DNA from: Bacteroidales bacterium
GTDB taxonomy: Bacteria > Bacteroidota > Bacteroidia > Bacteroidales > P3
DNA: 5,881 nt
Assembly: GCA_017632095.1 (NCBI GenBank)
Contig: JAGBSA010000221.1
Coordinates: 1 to 5,881 of the forward strand
Direction of reading: 5' to 3'
Positions within the stretch are counted from its first letter, which is position 1, and each line of letters starts with the position of its first letter. Below, piece by piece: positions 1-5,881 of this stretch. Both the position numbers and the translations under genes were made by a program. The notes under the pieces were generated by a model. The model was not told the DNA's origin. It saw only the letters and a list, made by a program, of their open reading frames with translations, and searched no databases.

Positions 1-1247
1 CACTTAAACTTTTCTTGCTCCAACTGTTTCTTAGTTTCTTCAAGATTTCCGCCCATTTCGATTGAGAAAACCTCGAAGTCGTATTTCTCTTTGCTCGAAT
101 TGTAAAACTCTTTCAATTCATCAATATTCTTTTTACAACTCTCACAACCTGCACTCCAAAAGAATACAACCGTATATCTTTTCTTCAAATCATACAATTG
201 CAGATTCCTATTTTCCATTGTTTGAGCCGATATATTCGGGAAAGGCTTTCCGGGTAAGAAATTACGAATTTCATCAATTTTAACTTGATGAAACTCCCTC
301 TCATTCAAAGGCATCCAAGGTGTATATTTGTCATTAATCAAAGAATCTACTATTTTAGTATAGAGAACTTCGTTAAAGGAGAATGGCAATCTTGGTAATT
401 TCGACAAATAAAGGTCAATTATATAATCAGAATAAAGTTCACCTCCCCTACTATTTGCCAAATCGACAAAGTATTTGAAAGATGCAAACACTGAATCGGC
501 ATTTTGCATTGTCAATTTATCGAGATAGGTTTGAAATTTCTTGTAAAAATAAGGCGTACCCATGATTCTACTATCACGAAAGTCGAATCCGTCCCAATAA
601 TGCTTGCGGTAAACATAGGCATATTCTAAGCCTGTTTCTTTTTTCACCTCACCTTTTTCATCAAAATACTTTTTTGGCATATCAGGTTGAGAAATTGCTC
701 TAACCAACACGCTCATTATATTTTCGGGATAGTTTTTATAGAAAGCATTTTGGTAATCGGTAAACTCCTTTCTTGCTTTGAGCATAACGGATTGAATAGA
801 GTCTTGCTTCTCTGGCTGATTCTTTATAGCAAGTTTTCCTTCGTACAACACCTTGCGATAATCCTTATTCATCTTTTGGTATTCCAAATAGCGATCATTT
901 TCGATTGAACCTTTCACCTCATAGAATCCATCGGGGAAAATAGAGAGTGTAAACTCTGTTTCTTTATCTAAAACAAAGCTAAACATATCTTCCTTTGCCG
1001 AAGACACCACTACAATACCAGGATGTTGCTTTCCAATCACCTCAAAGCTTCCGTCGCTCTTCATTTTCAAGCTATCCAACAAAAGATTATTCTTTTCGCC
1101 AAATGCACCTTTCAGATAAATAACACTATCAGCAAAATCGTGTATCCACAATTTCACTTTATATTCTTTGTATTGAGCATTTACCTCCAAACATACAAAC
1201 ATTAAAAAAGCAAATGCAAACAATCTTCCGATGTTTCTTAGATTCAT
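1..1247 (-). CDS. Secreted thioredoxin-fold (TlpA/AhpC-type) protein with DUF4369/DUF5106-like N-terminal region, C-terminus cut by window edge
   Basis: 415 residues are visible and the frame stays open to base 1, so the end of the thioredoxin domain lies outside. The ATG at 1247 opens a Sec signal peptide: basic MNLRNIGR, a hydrophobic core, and probable cleavage after VNA (residue 24). The residue before Cys19 is Val, so there is no lipobox, and I infer a soluble periplasmic protein. Residues ~28-115 resemble the beta-rich DUF4369 domain (an LDSL..KSDGSFEV stretch, then VKGSIEND). Residues ~120-325 are a charged helical middle of DUF5106 type. The thioredoxin fold starts near 331 (LPGKPFPNIS) and shows FFWSAGCESC at 362-371, a CxxC with Glu-Ser between the cysteines. 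The gene lies 10 bp behind the stop of its paralogue at 1258-2679 and is probably co-transcribed from the promoter near 2715. The family is linked to thiol-disulfide exchange in the envelope; the substrate is unknown. The cis-proline loop is beyond the window and could not be checked. Confidence 0.85.
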   Translation of the reverse strand, partial: MNLRNIGRLFAFAFLMFVCLEVNAQYKEYKVKLWIHDFADSVIYLKGAFGEKNNLLLDSLKMKSDGSFEVIGKQHPGIVVVSSAKEDMFSFVLDKETEFTLSIFPDGFYEVKGSIENDRYLEYQKMNKDYRKVLYEGKLAIKNQPEKQDSIQSVMLKARKEFTDYQNAFYKNYPENIMSVLVRAISQPDMPKKYFDEKGEVKKETGLEYAYVYRKHYWDGFDFRDSRIMGTPYFYKKFQTYLDKLTMQNADSVFASFKYFVDLANSRGGELYSDYIIDLYLSKLPRLPFSFNEVLYTKIVDSLINDKYTPWMPLNEREFHQVKIDEIRNFLPGKPFPNISAQTMENRNLQLYDLKKRYTVVFFWSAGCESCKKNIDELKEFYNSSKEKYDFEVFSIEMGGNLEETKKQLEQEKFK

Positions 1248-1257
1248 TTCAGTAATA

Positions 1258-2679
1258 TTAAAGTTTCAACTTACCACTATCCAACAATTCCATAATCTTT
1301 GCAATATTATCTGCTTGGATATTTTTAGCTACTATCACATTATTTCTATCTAATATGTAGATTGCAGGAGTCTTTACTACATCAAAGTAATCTCGCCAAT
1401 CATAATTTGCAACCAATCCGTTCACATTAACCCATGACAATTGCTTTTCTTCGATAAACTTTTTCCAATGTACAGTATCGCTTTCGGTATTCACCGCCAT
1501 AACTTGCAAATCGTAAGTTTCCTTGTATTGTTTGTAGAATTCGTGATACTTAGGTATCTCTGTACTACAGTGACCGCAATCAGGAGACCAGAATATTAGG
1601 ATTTTGTATTTGTGATTCATTGTTACAAGGTCATGCCATTGATCATTCACATCGGGACATGCAAGATTTGGAACAGTTTTTCCAATCAATAGATTTTCCC
1701 ATTTCTCTGCTCGCAAAACCTCTGTTTCTATTGCCGATGGTGAAAGCCACTCTGCCTTACCTGTTTTGAAGTATCGCTTCACCATTTCCACATAATCCTT
1801 ATCGTGTCCCATAATTGGACTTTGCAAATACCTCTCTGTTATGTTGTGCATCAAATATCTGCTCATTGCTTTTGAGCCTTTAGCTTTTTCTATCAACAAA
1901 TCGGCATAAACCAAAACAGAATCCACACTTTCGTATTTCATGACATTGTTCCAGAAATATTCATATGAACGATGGAAAACACCAGAAGGTGTTCTTAAAA
2001 GTCCACTACAAGACAAGTCTATGTTATCAAAAAAATGTTGTTTGTAGTAATACCAACGACGATGACTCCATTCAACGCTATCCGGTTTTCCATTTTCATC
2101 ATTATAAACAGGAAATTCGGGAAGAACAACAGCTTTTGTAGCTTTCAACACCTTGCTTAAAAGATGTTGAGGATAGGTTTCAATAAATTGAGTCTTCAAA
2201 CTATCTCCATATTCTTGCAAAGCCTTATTCCTCCTTTCGTATTCTTCAGCTGTGATAGTAGATTTTTCTTTCATCAATTTTGACACTGAATCGTTCAAGG
2301 GCTTATTTGCTTTCATATATTCGTAATATATTTTAGCAGTTTCTGAACCCTTTACCTTAATATTATAAGTCCAATCGCTATCATCTGTTTTCAAAGAGAA
2401 TTTCTTATCGTTATCTATCATCAATTCGCAGAACTTACCCTTTGTTGTGCTGAAAAAATAGATTCCACTCTCCAATGTTTTGTCTTGTTTCTTGAACATG
2501 AACTTACCTTTATTGTTCCAAGCTGTATCGATTGCGTAAGTCTTATCGAGATAATAATGTCCTAAGATTAGGCAACTATCTTTACAATCTTTGATTTCAA
2601 GTTTTATTTCATATTGTGCAAATAAGGTTTGAACACTTCCTAAAATGGCCAAGGATAAAATCAAAATCAGTTTCTTCAT
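1258..2679 (-). CDS. Secreted DUF4369/DUF5106-type protein with C-terminal TlpA-like thioredoxin domain (CGHC)
   Basis: This is a complete protein of 473 residues starting at ATG 2679. An in-frame TTG at 2715 would add 12 residues, but it lies inside the TAACTTTG promoter motif and before the signal peptide, so it is rejected. Residues 1-21 (MKKLILILSL... ending LFA) are a Sec type-I signal peptide with no lipobox. Residues ~22-122 fit DUF4369 (LILGHYYLDKTYAIDTAW, then VKGSETAKIYYEY). Residues ~125-325 are a helical, DUF5106-type region. Residues ~332-470 are a thioredoxin fold with IFWSPDCGHC at 362-371 (redox cysteines 368 and 371) and the cis-proline loop VKTPAIYILD (Thr437-Pro438). The expected role, by family, is periplasmic thiol-disulfide reductase or peroxiredoxin-like activity; the partner is unknown. 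An extra CKDSC cysteine pair sits at 32-36 in the N-terminal domain. It is the first gene of a two-gene unit with the paralogue at 1-1247. The class is clear; the physiological role is not. Confidence 0.9.
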   Translation of the reverse strand: MKKLILILSLAILGSVQTLFAQYEIKLEIKDCKDSCLILGHYYLDKTYAIDTAWNNKGKFMFKKQDKTLESGIYFFSTTKGKFCELMIDNDKKFSLKTDDSDWTYNIKVKGSETAKIYYEYMKANKPLNDSVSKLMKEKSTITAEEYERRNKALQEYGDSLKTQFIETYPQHLLSKVLKATKAVVLPEFPVYNDENGKPDSVEWSHRRWYYYKQHFFDNIDLSCSGLLRTPSGVFHRSYEYFWNNVMKYESVDSVLVYADLLIEKAKGSKAMSRYLMHNITERYLQSPIMGHDKDYVEMVKRYFKTGKAEWLSPSAIETEVLRAEKWENLLIGKTVPNLACPDVNDQWHDLVTMNHKYKILIFWSPDCGHCSTEIPKYHEFYKQYKETYDLQVMAVNTESDTVHWKKFIEEKQLSWVNVNGLVANYDWRDYFDVVKTPAIYILDRNNVIVAKNIQADNIAKIMELLDSGKLKL

Positions 2680-2710
2680 TTCTTTATATAATTTCAAGTT
2701 TTCAAAACTC

Positions 2711-2721
2711 TGCAAAGTTAA
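2711..2721 (-). promoter_or_regulatory. Putative Bacteroidota -7 promoter element for the thioredoxin-fold gene pair
   Basis: On the minus strand this reads TTAACTTTGCA, containing TAACTTTG, a perfect match to the Bacteroidota -7 consensus TAnnTTTG. Thirty-three bases separate it from the ATG at 2679, implying a leader of roughly 25-30 nt. No clear TTTG -33 box lies 19-21 nt upstream, so the call rests on the -7 element and its position alone. The leader is AT-rich without a Shine-Dalgarno site, as usual in this phylum. Confidence 0.5.
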
Positions 2722-2729
2722 TACTTTGC
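2712..2729. repeat. Perfect 7-bp inverted repeat overlapping the -7 element
   Basis: GCAAAGT (2712-2718) and ACTTTGC (2723-2729) are perfect inverted arms around a 4-bp TAAT spacer. The left arm overlaps the minus-strand TAACTTTG promoter element. The dyad could be an operator half-site pair, or an incidental result of a second promoter-like ACTTTGC. The symmetry is visible directly; a regulatory role is inference. Confidence 0.35.
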
Positions 2730-2785
2730 TATAATAATAGACTACGAAAAAACAAAAAAGTAAACACTAAGAGTAAAATATTTTT

Positions 2786-2796
2786 TTAACTTTGCA
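2786..2796 (+). promoter_or_regulatory. Putative Bacteroidota -7 promoter element for the class-III aminotransferase
   Basis: TTAACTTTGCA contains TAACTTTG (2787-2794), matching the TAnnTTTG consensus, with 20 bases between it and the ATG at 2815. The leader would be short, about 12-15 nt, A-rich and without a Shine-Dalgarno site. The 11-mer is identical to the minus-strand element at 2711-2721, so this intergenic region looks like a divergent promoter pair. No TTTG -33 box is evident at the usual distance. Confidence 0.5.
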
Positions 2797-2814
2797 AAAA
2801 ATACAATCCAAAAT

Positions 2815-4008
2815 ATGATTACTTCGGTTAATGATTTCAGAGAATTGGTTGCCCAAGTTGGTGAAATAGATGAAATAATGATTGATGTCGAAAAAGCAGA
2901 AGGCATATACGTTTGGGACACTTCGGGAAAGCGTTATATGGATATGCTCAGCGGAATTTGCGTTGGAAACATCGGACATAGGAATCCAAAAGTAATAGAT
3001 GCTGTAAAAGAGCAGCTTGATAAGTATATGCATGTAATGGTTTACGGAGAATTTGTTCAGAGTCCTCAATATAAATATATGAAACGATTGAAGGAGTTAT
3101 TGCCTGAAAGTCTCAGTCAAATATTCTACGTAAACTCTGGTTCGGAAGCAATAGAGGGAGCAATGAAAGCAGCAAAACTATTCACAGGACGAAGTGAGAT
3201 TTTATCATGTCGAGGAGCCTATCACGGCTCTACAACAGGTGCTGTTGCCTTACTTTCTCAAGAAGAATTCACTCGAAAGTTCCGCCCACTGATGCCTGAT
3301 TGCAACAAAATAGAATACAATAACTTTGAAGACTTAGAGCGAATCACCGAAAGGACTGCTTGTTTGATTGTAGAGCCTATTGCAATCGGTCAAGGGGTTC
3401 GCCTTCCTGAAAACGGCTGGCTTCAAGCTGTGAGAAAGAAATGCGATGAAATGGGCGTAGTTCTTATCTTTGATGAAATACAAACAGGATTCGGTAGAAC
3501 AGGAAAGCTTTTTGCGTTTGAACATTTTGAAGACGTCTATCCGGATATTCTTTGCATTGCTAAGGGAATGGGAGGCGGCATGCCTATTGGGGCATTCGTC
3601 GGACGCAATGACATAATGCAAAGCCTAAACAACCATCACCCATTGATAGGACACGCTTCTACCTTTGGCGGACACCCGATTGGTTGCGTTGCTGCTTTGG
3701 CTACGTTGAATTGTATCATAGATGACAAACTTATGGAGGGCGTTGAAGAAAAGGGAAACAGATTCCGTCAAGAGCTTTCGCACCCTCTGATTAAGCAAGT
3801 GAGAGGAAAGGGCTTGTTTAACTGCATTGACTTCGATGAACGATTAGATTGGCAAGAGGTATTAAAGGCTTGCTTTGCCGAAGGCTTGATTACAGGCACT
3901 CATCTTTTCAATACTCATTCTTTAAGCTTGAAACCGGCATTGATTATCACAGATGAACAAATCGAAGAAAGCATTGTTAGATTCAAAAAGGCATTTGACC
4001 GATTCTGA
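2815..4008 (+). CDS. Class-III PLP-dependent aminotransferase (aspartate aminotransferase family, fold type I), substrate unassigned
   Basis: A complete 397-residue protein, normal length for the ornithine/acetylornithine/GABA aminotransferase group. Landmarks in order are GIYVWDTSGKRYMDMLSG (30-47), NIGHRNP (52-58), the phosphate-binding NSGSEA (107-112), AYHGST (135-140), VEP (186-188), the pyridine-nitrogen aspartate in IFDEIQTGFGRTG (Asp220), the Schiff-base lysine in IAKGMGGGMPIGA (Lys250), and STFGGHP (282-288). The enzyme should transfer an amino group between an omega-amino donor or amino acid and a keto acid in the cytoplasm. It should not be named argD or rocD. The Arg after HG in GabT/AcOAT (HGRT) is Ser139 here. 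The C-terminal carboxylate-binding Arg, in IRFAPPL of ornithine aminotransferase, aligns with Ser371 in LSLKPAL. Cofactor residues are intact, so activity is expected but on an unknown substrate. It is transcribed alone, divergent from the thioredoxin-fold pair, and no arginine-pathway gene adjoins it. Confidence 0.93.
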   Translation: MITSVNDFRELVAQVGEIDEIMIDVEKAEGIYVWDTSGKRYMDMLSGICVGNIGHRNPKVIDAVKEQLDKYMHVMVYGEFVQSPQYKYMKRLKELLPESLSQIFYVNSGSEAIEGAMKAAKLFTGRSEILSCRGAYHGSTTGAVALLSQEEFTRKFRPLMPDCNKIEYNNFEDLERITERTACLIVEPIAIGQGVRLPENGWLQAVRKKCDEMGVVLIFDEIQTGFGRTGKLFAFEHFEDVYPDILCIAKGMGGGMPIGAFVGRNDIMQSLNNHHPLIGHASTFGGHPIGCVAALATLNCIIDDKLMEGVEEKGNRFRQELSHPLIKQVRGKGLFNCIDFDERLDWQEVLKACFAEGLITGTHLFNTHSLSLKPALIITDEQIEESIVRFKKAFDRF

Positions 4009-4021
4009 TTAGACCAATTAG

Positions 4022-4087
4022 TCGTTTTGCCTTTTTGATAGTACTAACTTATACTTTTGAATCTGTGAAAAAAGGCAAAAAAGACGA
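4022..4087. repeat. AT-rich inverted repeat just downstream of the aminotransferase
   Basis: TTTTGCCTTTTT (4025-4036) pairs perfectly over 12 bp with AAAAAGGCAAAA (4069-4080). The flanking TCG (4022-4024) and CGA (4085-4087) could extend it across a four-base bulge. The loop is 32 nt and only three of the twelve pairs are G-C. It starts 13 bp after the aminotransferase stop and could form a weak 3'-end stem, but no strong T-run follows the right arm, so it is not a standard terminator. The right arm overlaps the first codons of the possible small ORF at 4065. Confidence 0.4.
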
Positions 4088-4154
4088 TATTTTATTCGTA
4101 TCAATACTGTTGTTATTATGCGCTTTAATTATTTTCTTTTCTTATTTGGGTTAA
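4065..4154 (+). CDS. Possible small single-span membrane protein, 29 residues (hypothetical)
   Basis: A GTG-started reading frame encodes a basic, charged start (KKGKKDD) followed by an unbroken hydrophobic stretch, ILFVSILLLLCALIIFFSYL (residues 9-28), then Gly and TAA. The pattern of a lysine-rich N-terminus plus one transmembrane helix is that of a bitopic small membrane protein. No family is recognised. Against it are the non-ATG start, the lack of a visible promoter or ribosome site, and the AT-rich DNA, in which T-rich frames read as hydrophobic by chance. An open frame offset by one base continues from 4129 to the TAA at 4258-4260 and encodes a charged helical segment (WVKGNIKASRYEKVLKK and on). 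The original gene may therefore have been longer and frameshifted. It is reported as a candidate only. Confidence 0.25.
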   Translation: MKKGKKDDILFVSILLLLCALIIFFSYLG

Positions 4155-4208
4155 AGGAAACATTAAAGCAAGTCGATATGAGAAAGTTTTGAAGAAAACT
4201 AATAAAAG

Positions 4209-4252
4209 AATCGCCGAACTAAAGTTTGAAATACAACTTCCGTTCGGCGATT
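4209..4252 (-). terminator. Rho-independent terminator downstream of gpmA, possibly bidirectional
   Basis: An 11-bp perfect stem pairs AATCGCCGAAC (4209-4219) with GTTCGGCGATT (4242-4252). A second 5-bp helix lies inside it (AAGTT 4222-4226 with AACTT 4235-4239, 8-nt loop), separated by a two-by-two internal loop. On the minus strand the stem begins 22 bases after the gpmA stop and is followed by CTTTTATTAGTTTTC, a usable T-rich tail. On the plus strand the tail is TTTCGTTTAA, so it may also stop transcripts from the aminotransferase, whose stop codon is about 200 bp upstream. Confidence 0.75.
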
Positions 4253-4274
4253 TCGTTTAATCTATTTTCAAGAT

Positions 4275-5021
4275 TTATTTTTTCTTACCTTGATTTGCAA
4301 CTTCCTCCATCAACTTTTTCAAAGTCTCTTCGTCAGCAAGGAAACGATCTTGTTTCAATGTAAGGTCGTCATTCAACTCAAACAAATAAGGAATTCCTGT
4401 TGGGATATTGAATTTGATGATTTCCTCATTTGTCATTTGCTTCAATGTCTTAACGATACCTCTCAATGAGTTTCCGTGAGCAACAACCAAAACGGTATCA
4501 TTTGTTTCAAATGCCTTCAATATGTTGTTTGTATAGAATGGCATCAAACGATTGATACAGTCTTGCAAGCTTTCTGTCAATGGAAGTTCGTTTCTGTCAA
4601 TTCCTTCGTATCTTTTGTCCATGTAAGGAGAACGTTCGTCTTCTGCCTCCAAAGCTGGTGATTGTACATCGAAGCTTCTTCTCCACAACAATACTTGTTC
4701 TTCCCCAAATTTCTCAACTGCCTCAGTCTTATTCTTACCTTGCAAATCGCCATAAGACTTTTCGTTCAAACGCCAACTCTTTTCAACAGGAAGATAATCC
4801 ATATCCATTGCGTCAAGTATGTTGTTCAAAGTCTTGATTGCTCTTTTCAAATAAGAGGTAAAGCAAACTTGAGGAGCCAATCCTTCTTGTTTCATTGTTT
4901 TTCCTGCATTCAATGCTTCCTCTACTCCTTGTGCTGTAAGATCTACGTCAGTCCAACCGGTGAAAAGGTTTTTCAAATTCCATTCACTTTGTCCATGTCT
5001 TACCAAAATAAGTTTCTTCAT
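4275..5021 (-). CDS. gpmA: 2,3-bisphosphoglycerate-dependent phosphoglycerate mutase
   Basis: This cytoplasmic glycolytic and gluconeogenic enzyme interconverts 3-phosphoglycerate and 2-phosphoglycerate through a phosphohistidine. The 248-residue length is normal for the dimeric dPGM family. The N-terminus LVRHGQSEWN contains the RHG motif with the phospho-acceptor His9. FTGWTDVDLT (20-29) and YLKRAIKTL (57-65, Arg60) follow. RLNEKSYGDLQG (84-95) carries the acid/base Glu87, and WRRSFD (113-118) holds the phosphate-binding arginine pair. VVAHGNSLRG (179-188) contains the second catalytic His182, and IPTGIP (206-211) is the family signature. Compared with the E. coli RLNERHYG segment, Arg-His is Lys-Ser here; I take this as lineage variation because all catalytic residues remain. 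The ATG at 5021 puts the RHG motif at the expected distance, after an A-rich leader. It lies 73 bp behind lgt on the same strand with no clear promoter in between, so read-through from lgt is plausible. The hairpin at 4209-4252 ends it. Confidence 0.97.
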   Translation of the reverse strand: MKKLILVRHGQSEWNLKNLFTGWTDVDLTAQGVEEALNAGKTMKQEGLAPQVCFTSYLKRAIKTLNNILDAMDMDYLPVEKSWRLNEKSYGDLQGKNKTEAVEKFGEEQVLLWRRSFDVQSPALEAEDERSPYMDKRYEGIDRNELPLTESLQDCINRLMPFYTNNILKAFETNDTVLVVAHGNSLRGIVKTLKQMTNEEIIKFNIPTGIPYLFELNDDLTLKQDRFLADEETLKKLMEEVANQGKKK

Positions 5022-5094
5022 ATTCTTTAATGTTTTTATGTTATTTTTTCTTTGTATCGCTTTTCAATTTCAAACTTTCTATATCAACAATCTT

Positions 5095-5881
5095 TCAGGT
5101 CTTTCCTGCAAATGCCAATATCAAAATCACCACTCCCAACAATATGAACGGCAAACTTAGTATTTGTCCCATATTCAATACCATTGCTGCCTCCCAAGCC
5201 TCTTGCACCTCTTTCCAATTTTCGATTATCAATCTCGATAGAAAGACTATAACCAAAAAACCTCCAAACAAGACTCCGTTTTTAGGTTTTCTATTTTGAG
5301 AAAGATAATACCACATAAGCAATACAAAACATAGGAAATAGGCTGCTGCTTCGTATAGTTGGGTTGGATGCTTTGGTACTCTCTCATAGTTTTGTGCAAA
5401 GATGAATCCCCAATCGCTGCCTGTAGCAACTCCATATATTTCGCTGTTTGCAAGATTGCCTAAACGGATAAACATACCTGCCAAAGCAATGATAATAACT
5501 AATCGGTCTAATACCCAAAACATAGGTAGCTTTGTCTTTCTTGAATAAAGCCAAACTGCAACCAGTATTCCTATTGCACCGCCATGAGATGCCAATCCTT
5601 GATAACCGATAAATCGCCAGCCACTATCGGTAATCTTTATCGGCAAAAGCATTTCCAAAGGGTTGGATAGATAGTACGATGGTTCGTAAAACAAACAATG
5701 TCCCAACCTTGCACCAATCAGAACTCCGAGAAAGACATAGAAAGCCAAAGTATCAAGATAATTAACCGGCACTTTCTCTTTGTCAAAAACAATATTCTTC
5801 AAAATCAAATAGCCAGCTATGAAAGAAAGAACAAACAACAGTCTGTACCACCTCAATTCCAACTCACCTATACTAAATGCC
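5095..5881 (-). CDS. lgt: Prolipoprotein diacylglyceryl transferase, 5' end cut by window edge
   Basis: Lgt moves the diacylglyceryl group of phosphatidylglycerol onto the lipobox cysteine of prolipoproteins, the first step of lipoprotein maturation at the inner membrane. The visible 261 residues are a multi-pass membrane protein. The frame is open to the right edge and reads AFSIGELELRWYRLLF, the usual Lgt N-terminal motif (FSIGxxxxRWYGLLF). The true start is therefore outside and the TTG at 5862 is not a start. In visible-fragment numbering, landmarks are GARLGHCLFYEP (56-67), the essential histidine in ASHGG (97-101), the Lgt signature around RLGNLANSEIYG (139-150), HPTQLYEA (171-178) and the late arginine in LSRLIIENW (Arg216). 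The C-terminal MGQILSLPFILLGVVI helix ends in AGKT. The glycine after the conserved WY is Arg13 here, which is unusual next to a catalytically important tyrosine. Only about 10-20 N-terminal residues should be missing, judging by family length. gpmA follows on the same strand. Confidence 0.95.
   Translation of the reverse strand, partial: AFSIGELELRWYRLLFVLSFIAGYLILKNIVFDKEKVPVNYLDTLAFYVFLGVLIGARLGHCLFYEPSYYLSNPLEMLLPIKITDSGWRFIGYQGLASHGGAIGILVAVWLYSRKTKLPMFWVLDRLVIIIALAGMFIRLGNLANSEIYGVATGSDWGFIFAQNYERVPKHPTQLYEAAAYFLCFVLLMWYYLSQNRKPKNGVLFGGFLVIVFLSRLIIENWKEVQEAWEAAMVLNMGQILSLPFILLGVVILILAFAGKT

Noticed and set aside
62..1205. Plus-strand open frames of 60-73 codons opposite the left-hand gene
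   Set aside because: They are antisense shadows of a well-supported minus-strand coding region with a signal peptide and CxxC motif, and they show no domain or conserved motif.
2680..2715. In-frame TTG upstream start adding 12 residues to the thioredoxin-fold protein
   Set aside because: The TTG lies within the TAACTTTG promoter element and would put a polar segment before a textbook signal peptide. ATG 2679 fits better.
2767..3621. Minus-strand open frames of 95-100 codons across the aminotransferase
   Set aside because: They lie opposite a gene with all PLP-enzyme motifs and look like antisense noise.
5022..5094. Possible promoter or terminator between lgt and gpmA
   Set aside because: On the minus strand the best -7-like string is AAAGTTTG, which fails the leading TA, and no stem-loop is visible. 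The gap looks like an AT-rich intra-operon spacer.
4476..5299. Several overlapping plus-strand open frames over gpmA and lgt, plus a 68-codon minus frame at 5247-5453
   Set aside because: They are shadows of gpmA and lgt in other frames. Their low-complexity, Phe/Ser/Cys-rich translations are typical of antisense AT-rich DNA.
5860..5862. TTG as the lgt start codon
   Set aside because: The frame continues upstream to the window edge with residues matching the conserved Lgt N-terminal motif (FSIG before the RWY), so the gene begins outside the window.
1..5881. tRNA, rRNA, CRISPR array, insertion sequence, phage or defence genes
   Set aside because: No cloverleaf-like sequence, regularly spaced repeats, transposase motifs or terminal inverted repeats were seen on reading. 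Apart from the gaps described, the window is filled with ordinary genes.

Overview
The window is a low-GC piece of chromosome from a member of the Bacteroidota, most likely order Bacteroidales. The evidence is the start-proximal TAnnTTTG-type -7 promoter motif (TTAACTTTGCA, found twice), A-rich leaders instead of Shine-Dalgarno sites, and a tandem pair of secreted DUF4369/DUF5106-type thioredoxin-fold proteins, an architecture typical of this group. Genus cannot be read from the sequence.

Layout. Positions 1-2679 hold two minus-strand paralogues separated by 10 bp. The upstream member (1258-2679) is complete. The downstream member (1-1247) runs off the left edge and lacks its C-terminus. Both have a Sec signal peptide, a beta-rich N-terminal domain, a helical middle and a TlpA/AhpC-type thioredoxin domain, and their CxxC motifs differ (CGHC and CESC). 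A 135-bp divergent intergenic region (2680-2814) carries two copies of the same 11-mer promoter motif in opposite orientations. A plus-strand class-III PLP aminotransferase follows (2815-4008). The convergent gap at 4009-4274 holds an AT-rich inverted repeat, a possible tiny membrane-protein ORF with a possible frameshifted continuation, and a good stem-loop terminator for the gene coming from the right. Next are the minus-strand gpmA (4275-5021, 2,3-bisphosphoglycerate-dependent phosphoglycerate mutase) and lgt (5095 to the right edge, prolipoprotein diacylglyceryl transferase). lgt is cut at its 5' end by the window border.

The genes do not form an obvious single pathway. lgt and gpmA are same-strand housekeeping genes and may be co-transcribed (73-bp gap, no clear promoter between them). 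The thioredoxin-fold pair is an envelope redox or antioxidant-type operon. The aminotransferase is a stand-alone unit.

I found no convincing previously undescribed system, no mobile element, no CRISPR array and no RNA gene. The most worthwhile leads are the aminotransferase, whose two usual carboxylate-binding arginines both appear to be serine, the inverted repeat over a -7 element, and the unannotated small membrane ORF in the convergent gap.
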